Shown here one piece after another: positions 7,252 to 15,060 of a DNA stretch of 25,224 nucleotides (positions are counted from its first letter, which is position 1; each line of letters opens with the position of its first letter). A model generated the notes under the pieces. That model saw nothing but the letters and a program-made list of their open reading frames with translations, did no database searches and had not been told where the DNA came from. The position numbers were made by a program, and so were the translations under genes. Source of the stretch: a virus; IMG/VR virus record IMGVR_UViG_3300017922_000009, positions 1 to 25,224 of that record. One strand, 5' to 3'.

Positions 7252-8142
7252 TTAAGCTTCACCGGTGCTGCCGTAGGCCAGCTGCCACAATCCATAACCG
7301 GCATTATCCCGGCAGTCAGCACCATACAGAAACTCTTTGCGCATAAATACATTTTCATCGGAAGGATTATCCAGGGCTACAAACTCGGCCTTTTTCCTTC
7401 TCTGGAAAACAAGGGGCTTAACCGGCTTCTTGGTGTCCATCAAAAACCATGCTGTCGGATTGCTGGACAGGGCCGGGACCACCATTAACTCTGCCGTATT
7501 GCGATTCACGTTTGTGGACCCGTTTGCATTGCGTTCCGCCAGCAGTATCTCCCGTCCCACCCCATCCAACTGAGGAGGAACCACCAGCAAGTCAGGCACA
7601 ATATTCAGCGGCCTGTCGTGCTCATCTTTGAGACTCATCATCTGCGACCTGGCTGCTGAATAGGATGCGGGTGCCAGGGCTGCCGTCCCCTTATTGCTCT
7701 GTATGGGACCGCCGCCGTCCTTATGGTCGTCATCGAAGAAATACTGACCGTCATAACATAGGTTGGTAAAACCGTCAGCAAGTAAAGCAAATATGAGCTC
7801 ATCCGGGTGCAGCGCTGCCGATTGTCCCAAAGCCTGAATAATGGGGTTATAAAGCCCTATAGAATCGTCTTCGATATCGTCTCTGTCCACGCCCACAGTG
7901 GCTTCATAAGACTTATTCTTTATAGTGAAACCGTAAGCCGACAGGTTTTGAACTACCCGGTCTCCAACCCACTCCCGCATGCGCGGCACCTTACCCAGCC
8001 ATTTATACTCTTCCGACTTGGTGGTAGAGGGGACTTCCGTCGCAATCCTCGTATATTGAGGCTTGGCATCTTTAAGCGCGTTATTGAAAATGACTTTGAA
8101 TCCACGGTAAATACTTTGTAACGCCGCCTGATTTACAATCAT
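7252..8142 (-). CDS. Major capsid protein, Mu gpT family
   Basis: This 296-aa protein is the major head subunit. It begins with the conserved MIVNQAALQSIYRGFKVIFN and continues with YKWLGKVPRMREWVGDR, followed by the SYEATVGVDRDDIEDD stretch. Later motifs are HPDELIFALLADGF, the central CYDGQYFFDDDH, and a C-terminal FLYGADCRDNAGYGLWQLAY, all characteristic of Mu-like gpT. The fold is of the HK97 type. The gene lies between the decoration protein and the gp35-like gene. Confidence 0.96.
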   Translation of the reverse strand: MIVNQAALQSIYRGFKVIFNNALKDAKPQYTRIATEVPSTTKSEEYKWLGKVPRMREWVGDRVVQNLSAYGFTIKNKSYEATVGVDRDDIEDDSIGLYNPIIQALGQSAALHPDELIFALLADGFTNLCYDGQYFFDDDHKDGGGPIQSNKGTAALAPASYSAARSQMMSLKDEHDRPLNIVPDLLVVPPQLDGVGREILLAERNANGSTNVNRNTAELMVVPALSSNPTAWFLMDTKKPVKPLVFQRRKKAEFVALDNPSDENVFMRKEFLYGADCRDNAGYGLWQLAYGSTGEA

Positions 8143-8157
8143 TACTTATTCAACCTC

Positions 8158-8565
8158 CTAATTAATCTCCACCCAAACTCCGTCAGGTTCAACCGCCAGC
8201 ACCTTGCCAGCCGGCGATCTTGTGCCGGTACCGTCGGTGGCCGCCACCGTCTGGTCGTCTACTATGTAGCAAGTGCCCAGGAGATGTGACCTGTCAACGG
8301 TGTCTACCCCGTCATTGGCGAACTTAAATACACCGCGTCTTACCCGCACCTTTGCCGCCCCGTCACCACCGGCGGAATTATCCACGTACTGCTCTGACCT
8401 GCCGGCGCTTACCACATCAACTGCGGTGGAACCTGGCTCTGCATACCCGGTGGCATTTTTAACTACCAGGGCTCCGGCATATATCACTGCCCCTGCGGCC
8501 ACTTCCAGCTCCAACATTTCACCCTTGCGGTATGGAGTATTCCTGCCTGTTGTTAATGCCGGCAT
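8158..8565 (-). CDS. Capsid decoration / stabilising protein
   Basis: This 135-aa protein is Ala-, Gly- and Val-rich and predicted to be mostly beta. It starts PALTTGRNTPYRKGEMLELE, followed by AAGAVIYAGALVVKNATGYA, a pattern typical of DUF2190-type and Mu-like head decoration proteins that bind the outside of the capsid. Its ATG overlaps the protease stop at 8565, so translation is coupled. Position between protease and major capsid supports the call. Confidence 0.82.
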   Translation of the reverse strand: MPALTTGRNTPYRKGEMLELEVAAGAVIYAGALVVKNATGYAEPGSTAVDVVSAGRSEQYVDNSAGGDGAAKVRVRRGVFKFANDGVDTVDRSHLLGTCYIVDDQTVAATDGTGTRSPAGKVLAVEPDGVWVEIN

Positions 8566-9119
8566 TACTTTTCATCCTCCCCATAAAACTTTTTAAACTC
8601 TTTATCATCAATCCCCAACATCTTGTTGACCTGCATCTGCATGTCGTCAACTTCCGTGCTTGAAGGCTGGTGGTTCGGACTTCCCCCGCTTACGTCTGTG
8701 CCAACGGGCACAACAACCGGGGCCTGCTCAAGAAAAGCCTTAAACCCTGACGGGTCTTTCAGCGCGTATTCCTCGGCCCATTCTTTTTGCGCCGGAGCGA
8801 TCTTGCCGTCTTTCATGGCACTTTGTACCAGCTCGTCACGGTCTTTCTCATCCAGCCGCTTTTTTAGCTGATTAAACTGCTCCACCGGAACATATCCGGC
8901 AGGGTTTTTAAGGGAAATAATCTTACCCTTTACCTGGTCAGCCGTGGACTTCTTGTCCATTTCCAGAGCTCCCACAACTTCATCCTTAAAAGATTGCAGC
9001 TCCTCCAGCTCAGGCTGCCCCTCTTTTTTCTTTAATTTCTCCAGTGCGCTGTTTACCTGCTCGTCCGTAGCATCGTCCGGCAGCCCCAGCGCCTTCAAGA
9101 TCATCTTGCGAAATTCCAT
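8565..9119 (-). CDS. Internal scaffold protein (Mu gpZ-like), in-frame start inside the protease gene
   Basis: ATG 9119 is in frame with the protease gene and is preceded by GAGGGGG (9134-9128) eight bases upstream. It would give a 184-aa product beginning MEFRKMILKALGLPDDATD, containing only the charged helical scaffold region. In Mu the scaffold Z is made the same way inside gene I. The start is inferred from the ribosome site and this precedent. Confidence 0.65.
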   Translation of the reverse strand: MEFRKMILKALGLPDDATDEQVNSALEKLKKKEGQPELEELQSFKDEVVGALEMDKKSTADQVKGKIISLKNPAGYVPVEQFNQLKKRLDEKDRDELVQSAMKDGKIAPAQKEWAEEYALKDPSGFKAFLEQAPVVVPVGTDVSGGSPNHQPSSTEVDDMQMQVNKMLGIDDKEFKKFYGEDEK

Positions 9120-9629
9120 TTCTTCATCCCCCTCATCAGGACTGTGTTTATTTACTATCGGCACCATGCCGTCCACCGCCGGGACATTGGTCAGTGCGGC
9201 AGAGTGAAATATGGCCGGGCGCTTATCTGACTTTCTCACCCAAATTACGGGGGAGAGGTACTTATATTCTTTATTGGCCAGGTATTCACCGGCCCTTGTG
9301 GTCCATTCCACTTGCGCCCACAGACCGTCCCGGCCTTTATCAACCAAACTCTTGATCCATCCCGCAGCGGGAGCCTGCACGTCCTTTAATGTTTGGTGCT
9401 CGTAGTCTATTACAATGTCGTTCTTTTCGCTGTCAAAGTTTGCAATAATATCACGGAACGCTTGCTCATCGGCAAAAAATGTCCCTTTCTTACTTTTTAC
9501 AAGCCCGTAGGGGAGGACTTGTATTTCCCCAGGCGCTCCGTCAACCCGGCTGCCGTCCAGTATCATCCGGTCCATTTTCCCCGGTTTATGGTTAAGGATC
9601 ATTAGCTCATGGCTAGGAACTTGTAGCAA
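8565..9629 (-). CDS. Mu gpI-like prohead protease with C-terminal scaffold domain
   Basis: This 354-aa protein is the maturation protease of the prohead. The N-terminal half carries the family motifs DIVIDYEHQT (His78) and EYKYLSPVIWV. It also has FHSAALTNVPAVDG, with Ser143 as the likely nucleophile. From about residue 171 the protein is highly charged and helical (KKLKKKEGQPELEELQSFKD), which is the scaffold. It appears to start at TTG 9629, with AGGTGGTGA six bases upstream. The C-terminal half can be made separately from an internal start at 9119. Downstream lie decoration and capsid genes. Upstream is an unusual 240-bp non-coding gap. Confidence 0.92.
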   Translation of the reverse strand: MLQVPSHELMILNHKPGKMDRMILDGSRVDGAPGEIQVLPYGLVKSKKGTFFADEQAFRDIIANFDSEKNDIVIDYEHQTLKDVQAPAAGWIKSLVDKGRDGLWAQVEWTTRAGEYLANKEYKYLSPVIWVRKSDKRPAIFHSAALTNVPAVDGMVPIVNKHSPDEGDEEMEFRKMILKALGLPDDATDEQVNSALEKLKKKEGQPELEELQSFKDEVVGALEMDKKSTADQVKGKIISLKNPAGYVPVEQFNQLKKRLDEKDRDELVQSAMKDGKIAPAQKEWAEEYALKDPSGFKAFLEQAPVVVPVGTDVSGGSPNHQPSSTEVDDMQMQVNKMLGIDDKEFKKFYGEDEK

Positions 9630-9647
9630 AAATAATCACCACCTGTC

Positions 9648-9887
9648 GATATGCACGTTACTTTACCCGTTACTCATTGTTATAATAGCGTTAATTCTTT
9701 CATAACCCCCGTTATTCCGCGTTACTTTTTATCTATATAACCAATTAGTCACATAGAGCATCACTCACCCTCAAATCGAATTCTGTGGCTTGATACAGTT
9801 TTATGTCGAAATAACTCCAGGTAAAATGTCACCTCCTGACGTAATAGGCTATATATAGTAAGCGTTATAACCTGCGCCATTACTGCG
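9648..9887. repeat. Central non-coding region with phased CGTTA repeats; candidate gyrase or phage-end-like site
   Basis: This gap of about 240 bp between the MuF and protease genes has no credible gene and is AT-richer than its surroundings. It carries CGTTA at 9656, 9668, 9689, 9710, 9720, 9863 and 9886 on the plus strand, and GTAACG at 9898 just inside MuF. The first five are 12, 21, 21 and 10 bp apart, close to whole helical turns, so they face one side of the DNA. Mu keeps its strong gyrase site at the equivalent place, upstream of gene I. Function here is inferred. Confidence 0.6.
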
Positions 9888-10619
9888 TTACCGCCTTGTA
9901 ACGCCTCTCTTTTGTCTTTCCTTGTAGGCTTTTTGTAGTTCAGGGGGGTATTTGCCGATATCAGGTTCCCACGCGGTCTTAGCCGGGTTATGCGCAAAAC
10001 CAGGATCCGGAACCAGCGGCCTGGCCATTTGCCCCGGCGGTTCTACCATTTGCGGCACCTCGTCGCTCACCTCCAGGCCCCGCCTTATCACATCTCTCTC
10101 TGAAAGACTTTGCACCCCACACCTGCACCGGTAACCGTTGGGTGGGTACCAGGTATCCCAAAACGGGTGATCAACGGGAAACACCTTGCCGTCCAGCGCC
10201 AGGTGAGTGGGCCTGGTGCGGCTGTCATTCACCGCGTCGTACATCCAGTATGGTCTTTTCTCTACCATATCCGGATCGGTCATACGCCGGTACGCACCCA
10301 CACTGTAGGCGGTTTGAATATTGGTACGAAAGATATTGTCCGCCCGGTAGGGGCTTAAACCTTTCCAGCCTTTTTGCTCCAACATTTTATTTACGTTGTC
10401 CCGCCACTCTTTAAAAGTGGTACCTTCCTCCAATACCTTTTGCAGCTCCCGCAGTATATCGTTCAATATGTCCAGCTTAGCAATACCGCTGATTGTAAAG
10501 GCCAATGATTTATACTCTTGTTCGAGCTTTGAAAACTCTTCCGGAGTTAAGCTTACTTTATTCTTAAAAAAGTCAATGGCTTCTTTATAGGGCATAGGGC
10601 CAATTTTAACTTCACTCAT
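9888..10619 (-). CDS. Phage head morphogenesis protein, Mu gpF/SPP1 gp7 family
   Basis: This protein of about 243 aa is the minor head protein that binds the portal. Family motifs are FRTNIQTAYSVGAYRRM and YWMYDAVNDSRTRPTHLALD. The third, PFWDTWYPPNGYRCRCGVQ, contains the Cys-x-Cys of this group. The ATG at 10619 overlaps the portal stop by eight bases (ATGAGTGA) and has AGGTGGA upstream, so it is preferred over an upstream in-frame ATG at 10652 inside the portal gene. The C-terminus ends in a basic tail (KERQKRGVTRR). Downstream is the repeat-rich gap. Confidence 0.93.
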   Translation of the reverse strand: MSEVKIGPMPYKEAIDFFKNKVSLTPEEFSKLEQEYKSLAFTISGIAKLDILNDILRELQKVLEEGTTFKEWRDNVNKMLEQKGWKGLSPYRADNIFRTNIQTAYSVGAYRRMTDPDMVEKRPYWMYDAVNDSRTRPTHLALDGKVFPVDHPFWDTWYPPNGYRCRCGVQSLSERDVIRRGLEVSDEVPQMVEPPGQMARPLVPDPGFAHNPAKTAWEPDIGKYPPELQKAYKERQKRGVTRR

Positions 10620-12162
10620 CAGCAGTCCACCTGCCGTACAGGTCGGCCACAAAGAGGGATCGGGCTATTAAATCCTGCAGGTCCGTCTCGTCCATCTCGC
10701 TGTAAACCCCCACCAGCCTGTCCTTTAATTCTTCCGGAGAGGAAGCGTTTTTGACCGCCTCAATGACCGGATCTAACATCTGTCTTATGGCAGGCAGGCT
10801 TTCTCTCAGGGAGCGGTCAGCTAAGCCGTCAATACTTTGCTGGTTATCCTTCTGCTTGTTTGCCATGGCCAGCATAAGCATACTTTCCAGACCGCCTTTC
10901 ATTGGTAGTGGGGCAGAGGAGGGGGGAGGGGTTAAAAGTTCATCACCATCCCCGGGCTTCGGTATGCCGAATTTCTCATATATGTGATCCTTGGCCACCG
11001 GCAGCCCCATCTCGGTTACTACGGTTTTATATATCCTTGAAGACATCTCCATGTCTTCCGGGGGCTCGTACTTAAACTTTACCCACGGCAGCCGGTTTAA
11101 ATCTGCATTAGGTACGTTAAAGAGAACCAGGGGCTTAATCAGGAATTTACGCAATGTCTCAGACAGCGCTTTACAGTCAGCCTCTTTCAGATCCTGGCGC
11201 ACCTCGTTGTGAGTTTTACTGGCCGCATAACTGCCGGTGGAACCGACATCAGTGGTTAATGTCTGGCCTAGTACAGCTTTAGACATTTCCCTGTTGCAAA
11301 ACTCGGCCAGCACTTCATATATGTTGTCTGACCTCTTTACTGACTCCACAAACTCGATCTCAGTGGCCTTGCTGATTATCCCGGCGGCATCGGTACCCAG
11401 CTGTGTAACTGCCTGGATAAGAGCATCCTTATCCTCTTTACTGGTACCGGTGTCATACTTACCCACGCGTATGGGCATCCCAAACACTTCCGCAAAAGTA
11501 ACCCAGTCCTTAATATCATAATTCTTAAACAGATACATCCAGGCGCACACCCTGAGCACCCCGGCCCTGGATGGGTGCCCCGACTTAGCTTTGTATTTAT
11601 GAATAATAAACTTATTATCGGGAAGCTCGATCCCGTGGGCCATATCGCTTTCAGTCAGCAGCCGCAGCTGGTCAAAATCGTCGAAGCGAAACCTTTTTTG
11701 GTGTATCCATTTCAACTTTTCAACTACAGCTTTACTATCTCTGATCTGCCACATAATCTCGGTGACACCAAAACCCTTGCCTATGGCGTCCAAAAGATCC
11801 AATAAAGCATCTTCTAAGCCTTCGAATTCAAAAGCCTCTCGCACCATGTCGGCTACTTTTGTATCACTTTGATCATCGGAATAGGGCATTATCTCCCAGT
11901 CCAGGCCCAGCACACCATTCTTTCTTGTTTGCAATATGGAATAGAGGTGAGTGTCCTTTTCCTCCATCTCCTCGAAAAGTTCGGCCTGCCTGTATATGTC
12001 GCCCTGATCAGCCTCGCGAAATATTGCCGCCAGGCGCTCCGGGGTTAATCCACGGGAAGGGTAACCGGAAAACTTATCACGTATTGAGGCAACAGCTATT
12101 TCTCTGGTTATCGGCTTTTTGGAACTTATAGGGTTACCGTCCGGTCCGAGTATTTGTGCCAT
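10612..12162 (-). CDS. Portal protein, DUF935 family (Mu gp29-like)
   Basis: This 516-aa protein forms the portal ring through which DNA is packaged and ejected. The N-terminus (GLTPERLAAIFREADQGDIY) and HLYSILQTRKNGVLGLDWEI are classic DUF935 signatures. They are followed by ITEIMWQI-type and NKFIIHKYKAKSGHPSRAGV stretches. The middle includes EVFGMPIRVGKYD, and the C-terminal third is helical with a low-complexity Pro/Ser linker (LLTPPPSSAPLP). The ATG at 12162 abuts the terminase stop. It lies between TerL and MuF, the conserved Mu order. Confidence 0.95.
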   Translation of the reverse strand: MAQILGPDGNPISSKKPITREIAVASIRDKFSGYPSRGLTPERLAAIFREADQGDIYRQAELFEEMEEKDTHLYSILQTRKNGVLGLDWEIMPYSDDQSDTKVADMVREAFEFEGLEDALLDLLDAIGKGFGVTEIMWQIRDSKAVVEKLKWIHQKRFRFDDFDQLRLLTESDMAHGIELPDNKFIIHKYKAKSGHPSRAGVLRVCAWMYLFKNYDIKDWVTFAEVFGMPIRVGKYDTGTSKEDKDALIQAVTQLGTDAAGIISKATEIEFVESVKRSDNIYEVLAEFCNREMSKAVLGQTLTTDVGSTGSYAASKTHNEVRQDLKEADCKALSETLRKFLIKPLVLFNVPNADLNRLPWVKFKYEPPEDMEMSSRIYKTVVTEMGLPVAKDHIYEKFGIPKPGDGDELLTPPPSSAPLPMKGGLESMLMLAMANKQKDNQQSIDGLADRSLRESLPAIRQMLDPVIEAVKNASSPEELKDRLVGVYSEMDETDLQDLIARSLFVADLYGRWTADE

Positions 12163-13791
12163 TTAGTATGCCCCCTTTCGGGTAAAACGCCTGCGTTGTA
12201 CTGTTTCATATTCCATCGGTCCCAGCTGCATCCGTTTCCCTACTGCGAGATACAAAGCTATACGTGCTGAGTTTATGGCCATCCCGAAGTGATTGGGTAC
12301 ATTCTTCTTGTACCGGATGCGCTTTTCACCGCCTTCCTCAACCTCTTCTTTGACCAGCTTAAGAAGGTGCCTTTTCACCGTCTTGTAAATCTCTTCTTCG
12401 CCCGGAGTGCGCGGCTGGGGAAGAAGGGCGGCGGGGGGGTTAGCCGCAAACAAATCAGTTGTCTCGTCCAGTGATTCATTACGGTCTACCGTAACCTTGT
12501 TAACTGCCCGGGCGTCCTCACCCTCAACACCTTCTTTTAACTCATCCCCTTTAAAGTACTGAATATATCCGGTGGCCCTTTCCAGCGCCCGCACCACACG
12601 CTTACTATCCGTCTTATATGGCATGGCATCAATCACCAGCGCACCCACATTAAACGGTCTTTCCAGGGACTGTATCAGCTCCACCAAATCTTCCACATCA
12701 AGTTCAAAAAATGTCAGGCAGCGCATACCGTCAATTCCGTAAGGGGCGGCCACCACCACATGGGCTTTATCACCCATATCTATACCAATTCCAGTTATCT
12801 CGTCGCTGCGATCCCGGAAGTGATACTCACTGTATTCTTCCACCCTGCGCAAAGCCTCCGGGCTTATCGGCTGCATATTACCGCTGTCGGGAATAGACAG
12901 GACGCTGCGCTTAAAGGTAGCAAGTTTACTGGGCTTATCCTTTGCCACCTGCCAGCGACTCCATATCAGCTCCAGTTTTAAGTTTGGAATTATGAGCTGC
13001 GGCACCCGGTAACCTCTGCGTTCTACCCGCTCCGGGTGCTCAGCAACCCAGTGCCCGTTTTCCACATCCAACCCCTTGCCGCATTTGGGACAGACCAGCA
13101 TAACCACGCCGTCTTTTTTCTCAAAATTATCGGGAAAATCTTCTTCCACCGGCGACTCCCGGCTACAGCTCCCGCAGCGAACAAACCATTTCCGCATATC
13201 GCTGGCTCTGTAAAGTTCATCCGTACCGTCTTCTGGAAACAGCGCCACTGAGAAATATTTTTGCCAGGCCAGGTCGGAAGCGCTGATACGGTCTTGCGCC
13301 AGCTCCATATTTTCCGGATCAATTAAAGCAACCTCGTCAAACTTAATCTCGTCCGCCGGTATGGATATGGCACCGGTCTTGGAGACCAGGCCGCGAATAT
13401 ATAAAAAGTGAGTACCTATTTGCTTAAGTCCCACCTGGTCGGTACCGGACAGCCTATCCTTTAAGTAGGGGCTCCGGTTTATATATGGATCAAAACGAGT
13501 GGGGCCGAAGTCCCTGGCCATCTTGTCGGTGGGTAGGTAGTATATCACCGTGCGCCCCTGCACGTCAGCCATATACAACGAGTGTGCAATGGCCAGAGTG
13601 GAAAACCCGGTTTGCGCGCCTTTTTCTATCGTGATATGAGGGTGAGAATTGTAAGCCTCGAAAATCTCTTCCATACACTTGCGGTTCAGCGGATCATACT
13701 TTTTGCCGCTGTCCAGGATGATGTGATCCCGGCAGTAATCCAAAAAAGGCTTATATGATTGTTGTCCCACCAGGTCGTTTAAAATACTCAC
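12163..13791 (-). CDS. terL: Terminase large subunit (Mu gp28-like)
   Basis: This 542-aa ATPase-nuclease packages DNA by the headful mode. The Walker A-like loop is KGAQTGFST (residues 57-65) and the Walker B-like segment is KFDEVALID with Asp152-Glu153. A four-Cys zinc site (Cys206, Cys209, Cys234, Cys237) follows. The nuclease domain begins GIGIDMGDKAHVVVAAPYGI, with the first metal-binding Asp in DMGD, and includes VGALVIDAMPYKTDS. It overlaps TerS by four bases. In Mu this protein cuts host DNA beside the prophage end. Confidence 0.94.
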   Translation of the reverse strand: MSILNDLVGQQSYKPFLDYCRDHIILDSGKKYDPLNRKCMEEIFEAYNSHPHITIEKGAQTGFSTLAIAHSLYMADVQGRTVIYYLPTDKMARDFGPTRFDPYINRSPYLKDRLSGTDQVGLKQIGTHFLYIRGLVSKTGAISIPADEIKFDEVALIDPENMELAQDRISASDLAWQKYFSVALFPEDGTDELYRASDMRKWFVRCGSCSRESPVEEDFPDNFEKKDGVVMLVCPKCGKGLDVENGHWVAEHPERVERRGYRVPQLIIPNLKLELIWSRWQVAKDKPSKLATFKRSVLSIPDSGNMQPISPEALRRVEEYSEYHFRDRSDEITGIGIDMGDKAHVVVAAPYGIDGMRCLTFFELDVEDLVELIQSLERPFNVGALVIDAMPYKTDSKRVVRALERATGYIQYFKGDELKEGVEGEDARAVNKVTVDRNESLDETTDLFAANPPAALLPQPRTPGEEEIYKTVKRHLLKLVKEEVEEGGEKRIRYKKNVPNHFGMAINSARIALYLAVGKRMQLGPMEYETVQRRRFTRKGAY

Positions 13792-14339
13792 TGGCTCACT
13801 TCCTTGGCCTTTTGATCAATTATGCTATGTAGCTTGGCAACAAGATCGGGGTCGGAGGTGACTTCACTTTTCAGAGCCTCCTTAATCTTGTCAGCTGCCG
13901 CCTCTACACCCTTGTTGTAAGTAAACTTAAGCTTCTCCCTATTCACTCCTGAGGACTCCAGTTTCGCAAGGGCTTTGAAAATTTCCGTCACCTTGGCTTC
14001 TTCCAGGTCGGTAATATCAACCTTCATTAGAAATTCCATAATCAACTGCATGGAAAGCTGGTTGGCGGCCTCCGCCATCTCGGTGGCTGGGGCGTCAGGG
14101 TTGGAATCTATGATGGACTTGGCCTGCTCCTTTACGACCCGAAGCCTCTCCAACCGGGACATAAAATCCTTCCCATACCGCCCGACTGAGCTTTTACCTA
14201 TCTTGTGACCCATATCAGCCAAATAATCAGCTATATCCTGGTAGGTATATCCCTCCACCAGCTTTTTGTTTACCGCTTCCACCAGGTCGTCGGGCAATTT
14301 CTCCACCTTGTAATGCTTGCGAGTTTTCTTTCCCCCCAC
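13788..14339 (-). CDS. terS: Terminase small subunit, DUF3486 (Mu gp27-like)
   Basis: This 183-aa protein is the DNA-recognition partner of TerL. The N-terminus has a basic stretch and a helix-turn-helix (KLVEGYTYQDIADYLADMGH, KIGKSSVGRYGKDF), as in DUF3486 proteins. The rest is helical coiled-coil (RLRVVKEQAKSIIDSN, AKVTEIFKALAKLE), suited to oligomer rings. It overlaps terL by four bases. The ATG at 14339 directly follows the stop of the gp26-like gene. Confidence 0.9.
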   Translation of the reverse strand: MGGKKTRKHYKVEKLPDDLVEAVNKKLVEGYTYQDIADYLADMGHKIGKSSVGRYGKDFMSRLERLRVVKEQAKSIIDSNPDAPATEMAEAANQLSMQLIMEFLMKVDITDLEEAKVTEIFKALAKLESSGVNREKLKFTYNKGVEAAADKIKEALKSEVTSDPDLVAKLHSIIDQKAKEVSQ

Positions 14340-14645
14340 CTAGAGCACCACCCCGGGATCTGCCGGGAGGCTTCCTTCCAGAAGGTCGATTCCCGCTGCG
14401 GTTAATTTTGCCAGTGTTCTTTCGACGCCCATCATATCGTCATGCTCTTCCCACACTTTTACATAACCCTTATCGGCCATGTAATCCAAATACCCCTTGA
14501 GTACCGCTGGAGAAGATGGATACTTACGGTCGTTTAGCGTAGTTTCCAAAAGCTCCAGGCTTGCCGGTCCCGGGTATGCGATCTTAAGTATGTGCAAAAT
14601 CTGCCCCCTGGCAATACGCGCTTCATACCTCTCAAGACCTGCCAT
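14340..14645 (-). CDS. Mu gp26-like winged-helix protein
   Basis: This protein of about 101 aa is found next to terS in Mu-like phages. It begins AGLERYEARIARGQILHILK and continues with a helix-turn-helix-like region (SLELLETTLNDRKYPSSPAV, YLDYMADKGYVKVWEE). A wing-like strand pair follows (TLAKLTAAGIDLLEG). The ATG at 14645 lies 8 bases after GGAGG; two earlier in-frame starts are too close to the ribosome site. It overlaps the upstream gene by 14 bases. Its role is not established; DNA binding is inferred from the fold. Confidence 0.8.
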   Translation of the reverse strand: MAGLERYEARIARGQILHILKIAYPGPASLELLETTLNDRKYPSSPAVLKGYLDYMADKGYVKVWEEHDDMMGVERTLAKLTAAGIDLLEGSLPADPGVVL

Positions 14646-14964
14646 GCACATCTCCTCCAATTATTTGGTTTAAACCCTTCGATATTTCACCTATTTCCTT
14701 TGAAATGTTATCCACCTTGTTGTCCAGTGCCGCAATAGCCCTTATAAAATCATCCCGCAGCACATACTGCCTCGGAAGATTTGCTTTCATATCCGCAAAA
14801 TCTCCCTGCAGCTTTTCGATTTTTACATCCTGCTCCTGATGCTTTTCCTTGACCGCCTGCCGTATATCCTTAAGGAAATAGGCTATAATCCCGGCGGCCC
14901 CACACAAAAGGCCGAATAAAATAATCGCTGTTGGCTTGTAAAGTTCTGCCGGCATATCTGGCAT
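14632..14964 (-). CDS. DUF2730-like membrane-anchored coiled-coil protein (Mu gp25-like)
   Basis: This 110-aa protein is the first gene of the late operon. Residues 10-30 form one membrane segment (AIILFGLLCGAAGIIAYFL), followed by a charged coiled coil (RQAVKEKHQEQDVKIEKLQ, LDNKVDNISKEIGEISKGL). The ATG at 14964 has GGAGGGG at 14969-14975, only six bases past the end of the T-run of the upstream terminator. The domain pattern matches DUF2730. A role in lysis or assembly is possible but unknown. Confidence 0.8.
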   Translation of the reverse strand: MPDMPAELYKPTAIILFGLLCGAAGIIAYFLKDIRQAVKEKHQEQDVKIEKLQGDFADMKANLPRQYVLRDDFIRAIAALDNKVDNISKEIGEISKGLNQIIGGDVHGRS

Positions 14965-14980
14965 GCAACCCCTCCACAAA

Positions 14981-15011
14981 TAAAAAAATCCCAGTCCTTA
15001 TGACTGGGATT
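14981..15011 (-). terminator. Rho-independent terminator at the end of the early/middle operon
   Basis: Read leftward, AATCCCAGTC (15011-15002) pairs with GACTGGGATT (14996-14987) in a perfect 10-bp stem with a 5-base loop. A run of seven T follows (14988-14982). It lies 50 bases after the mor stop and only six bases before the ribosome site of the first late gene, so it should stop RNA coming from mor. Confidence 0.88.
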
Positions 15012-15050
15012 CTATAGACATCAAGTATGACTATCAAATAAAGTACTTTA
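15004..15050 (-). promoter_or_regulatory. Candidate Mor-activated late promoter
   Basis: Read leftward there is a perfect 12-bp palindrome TAAAGTACTTTA (15050-15039), TTGATA (15037-15032), a 15-bp spacer, and a -10 box TATAGA (15016-15011). RNA would start near 15005-15004, which puts the palindrome centre close to -40. Mor and C of Mu bind dyads near -40 at promoters lacking a good -35 box. The short spacer here fits activator dependence. The start falls inside the 5' arm of the terminator stem. Confidence 0.6.
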
Positions 15051-15060
15051 GAAATTTACT

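Noticed and set aside
9761-9997. Leftward 78-codon frame overlapping the MuF end
   Set aside because: No ribosome site, out of frame with MuF, and its unique part is the repeat-rich gap. The composition is not convincing for a gene.
13023-13322. Leftward 99-codon frame inside terL
   Set aside because: Off-frame shadow of the terminase zinc region; no ribosome site and no family.
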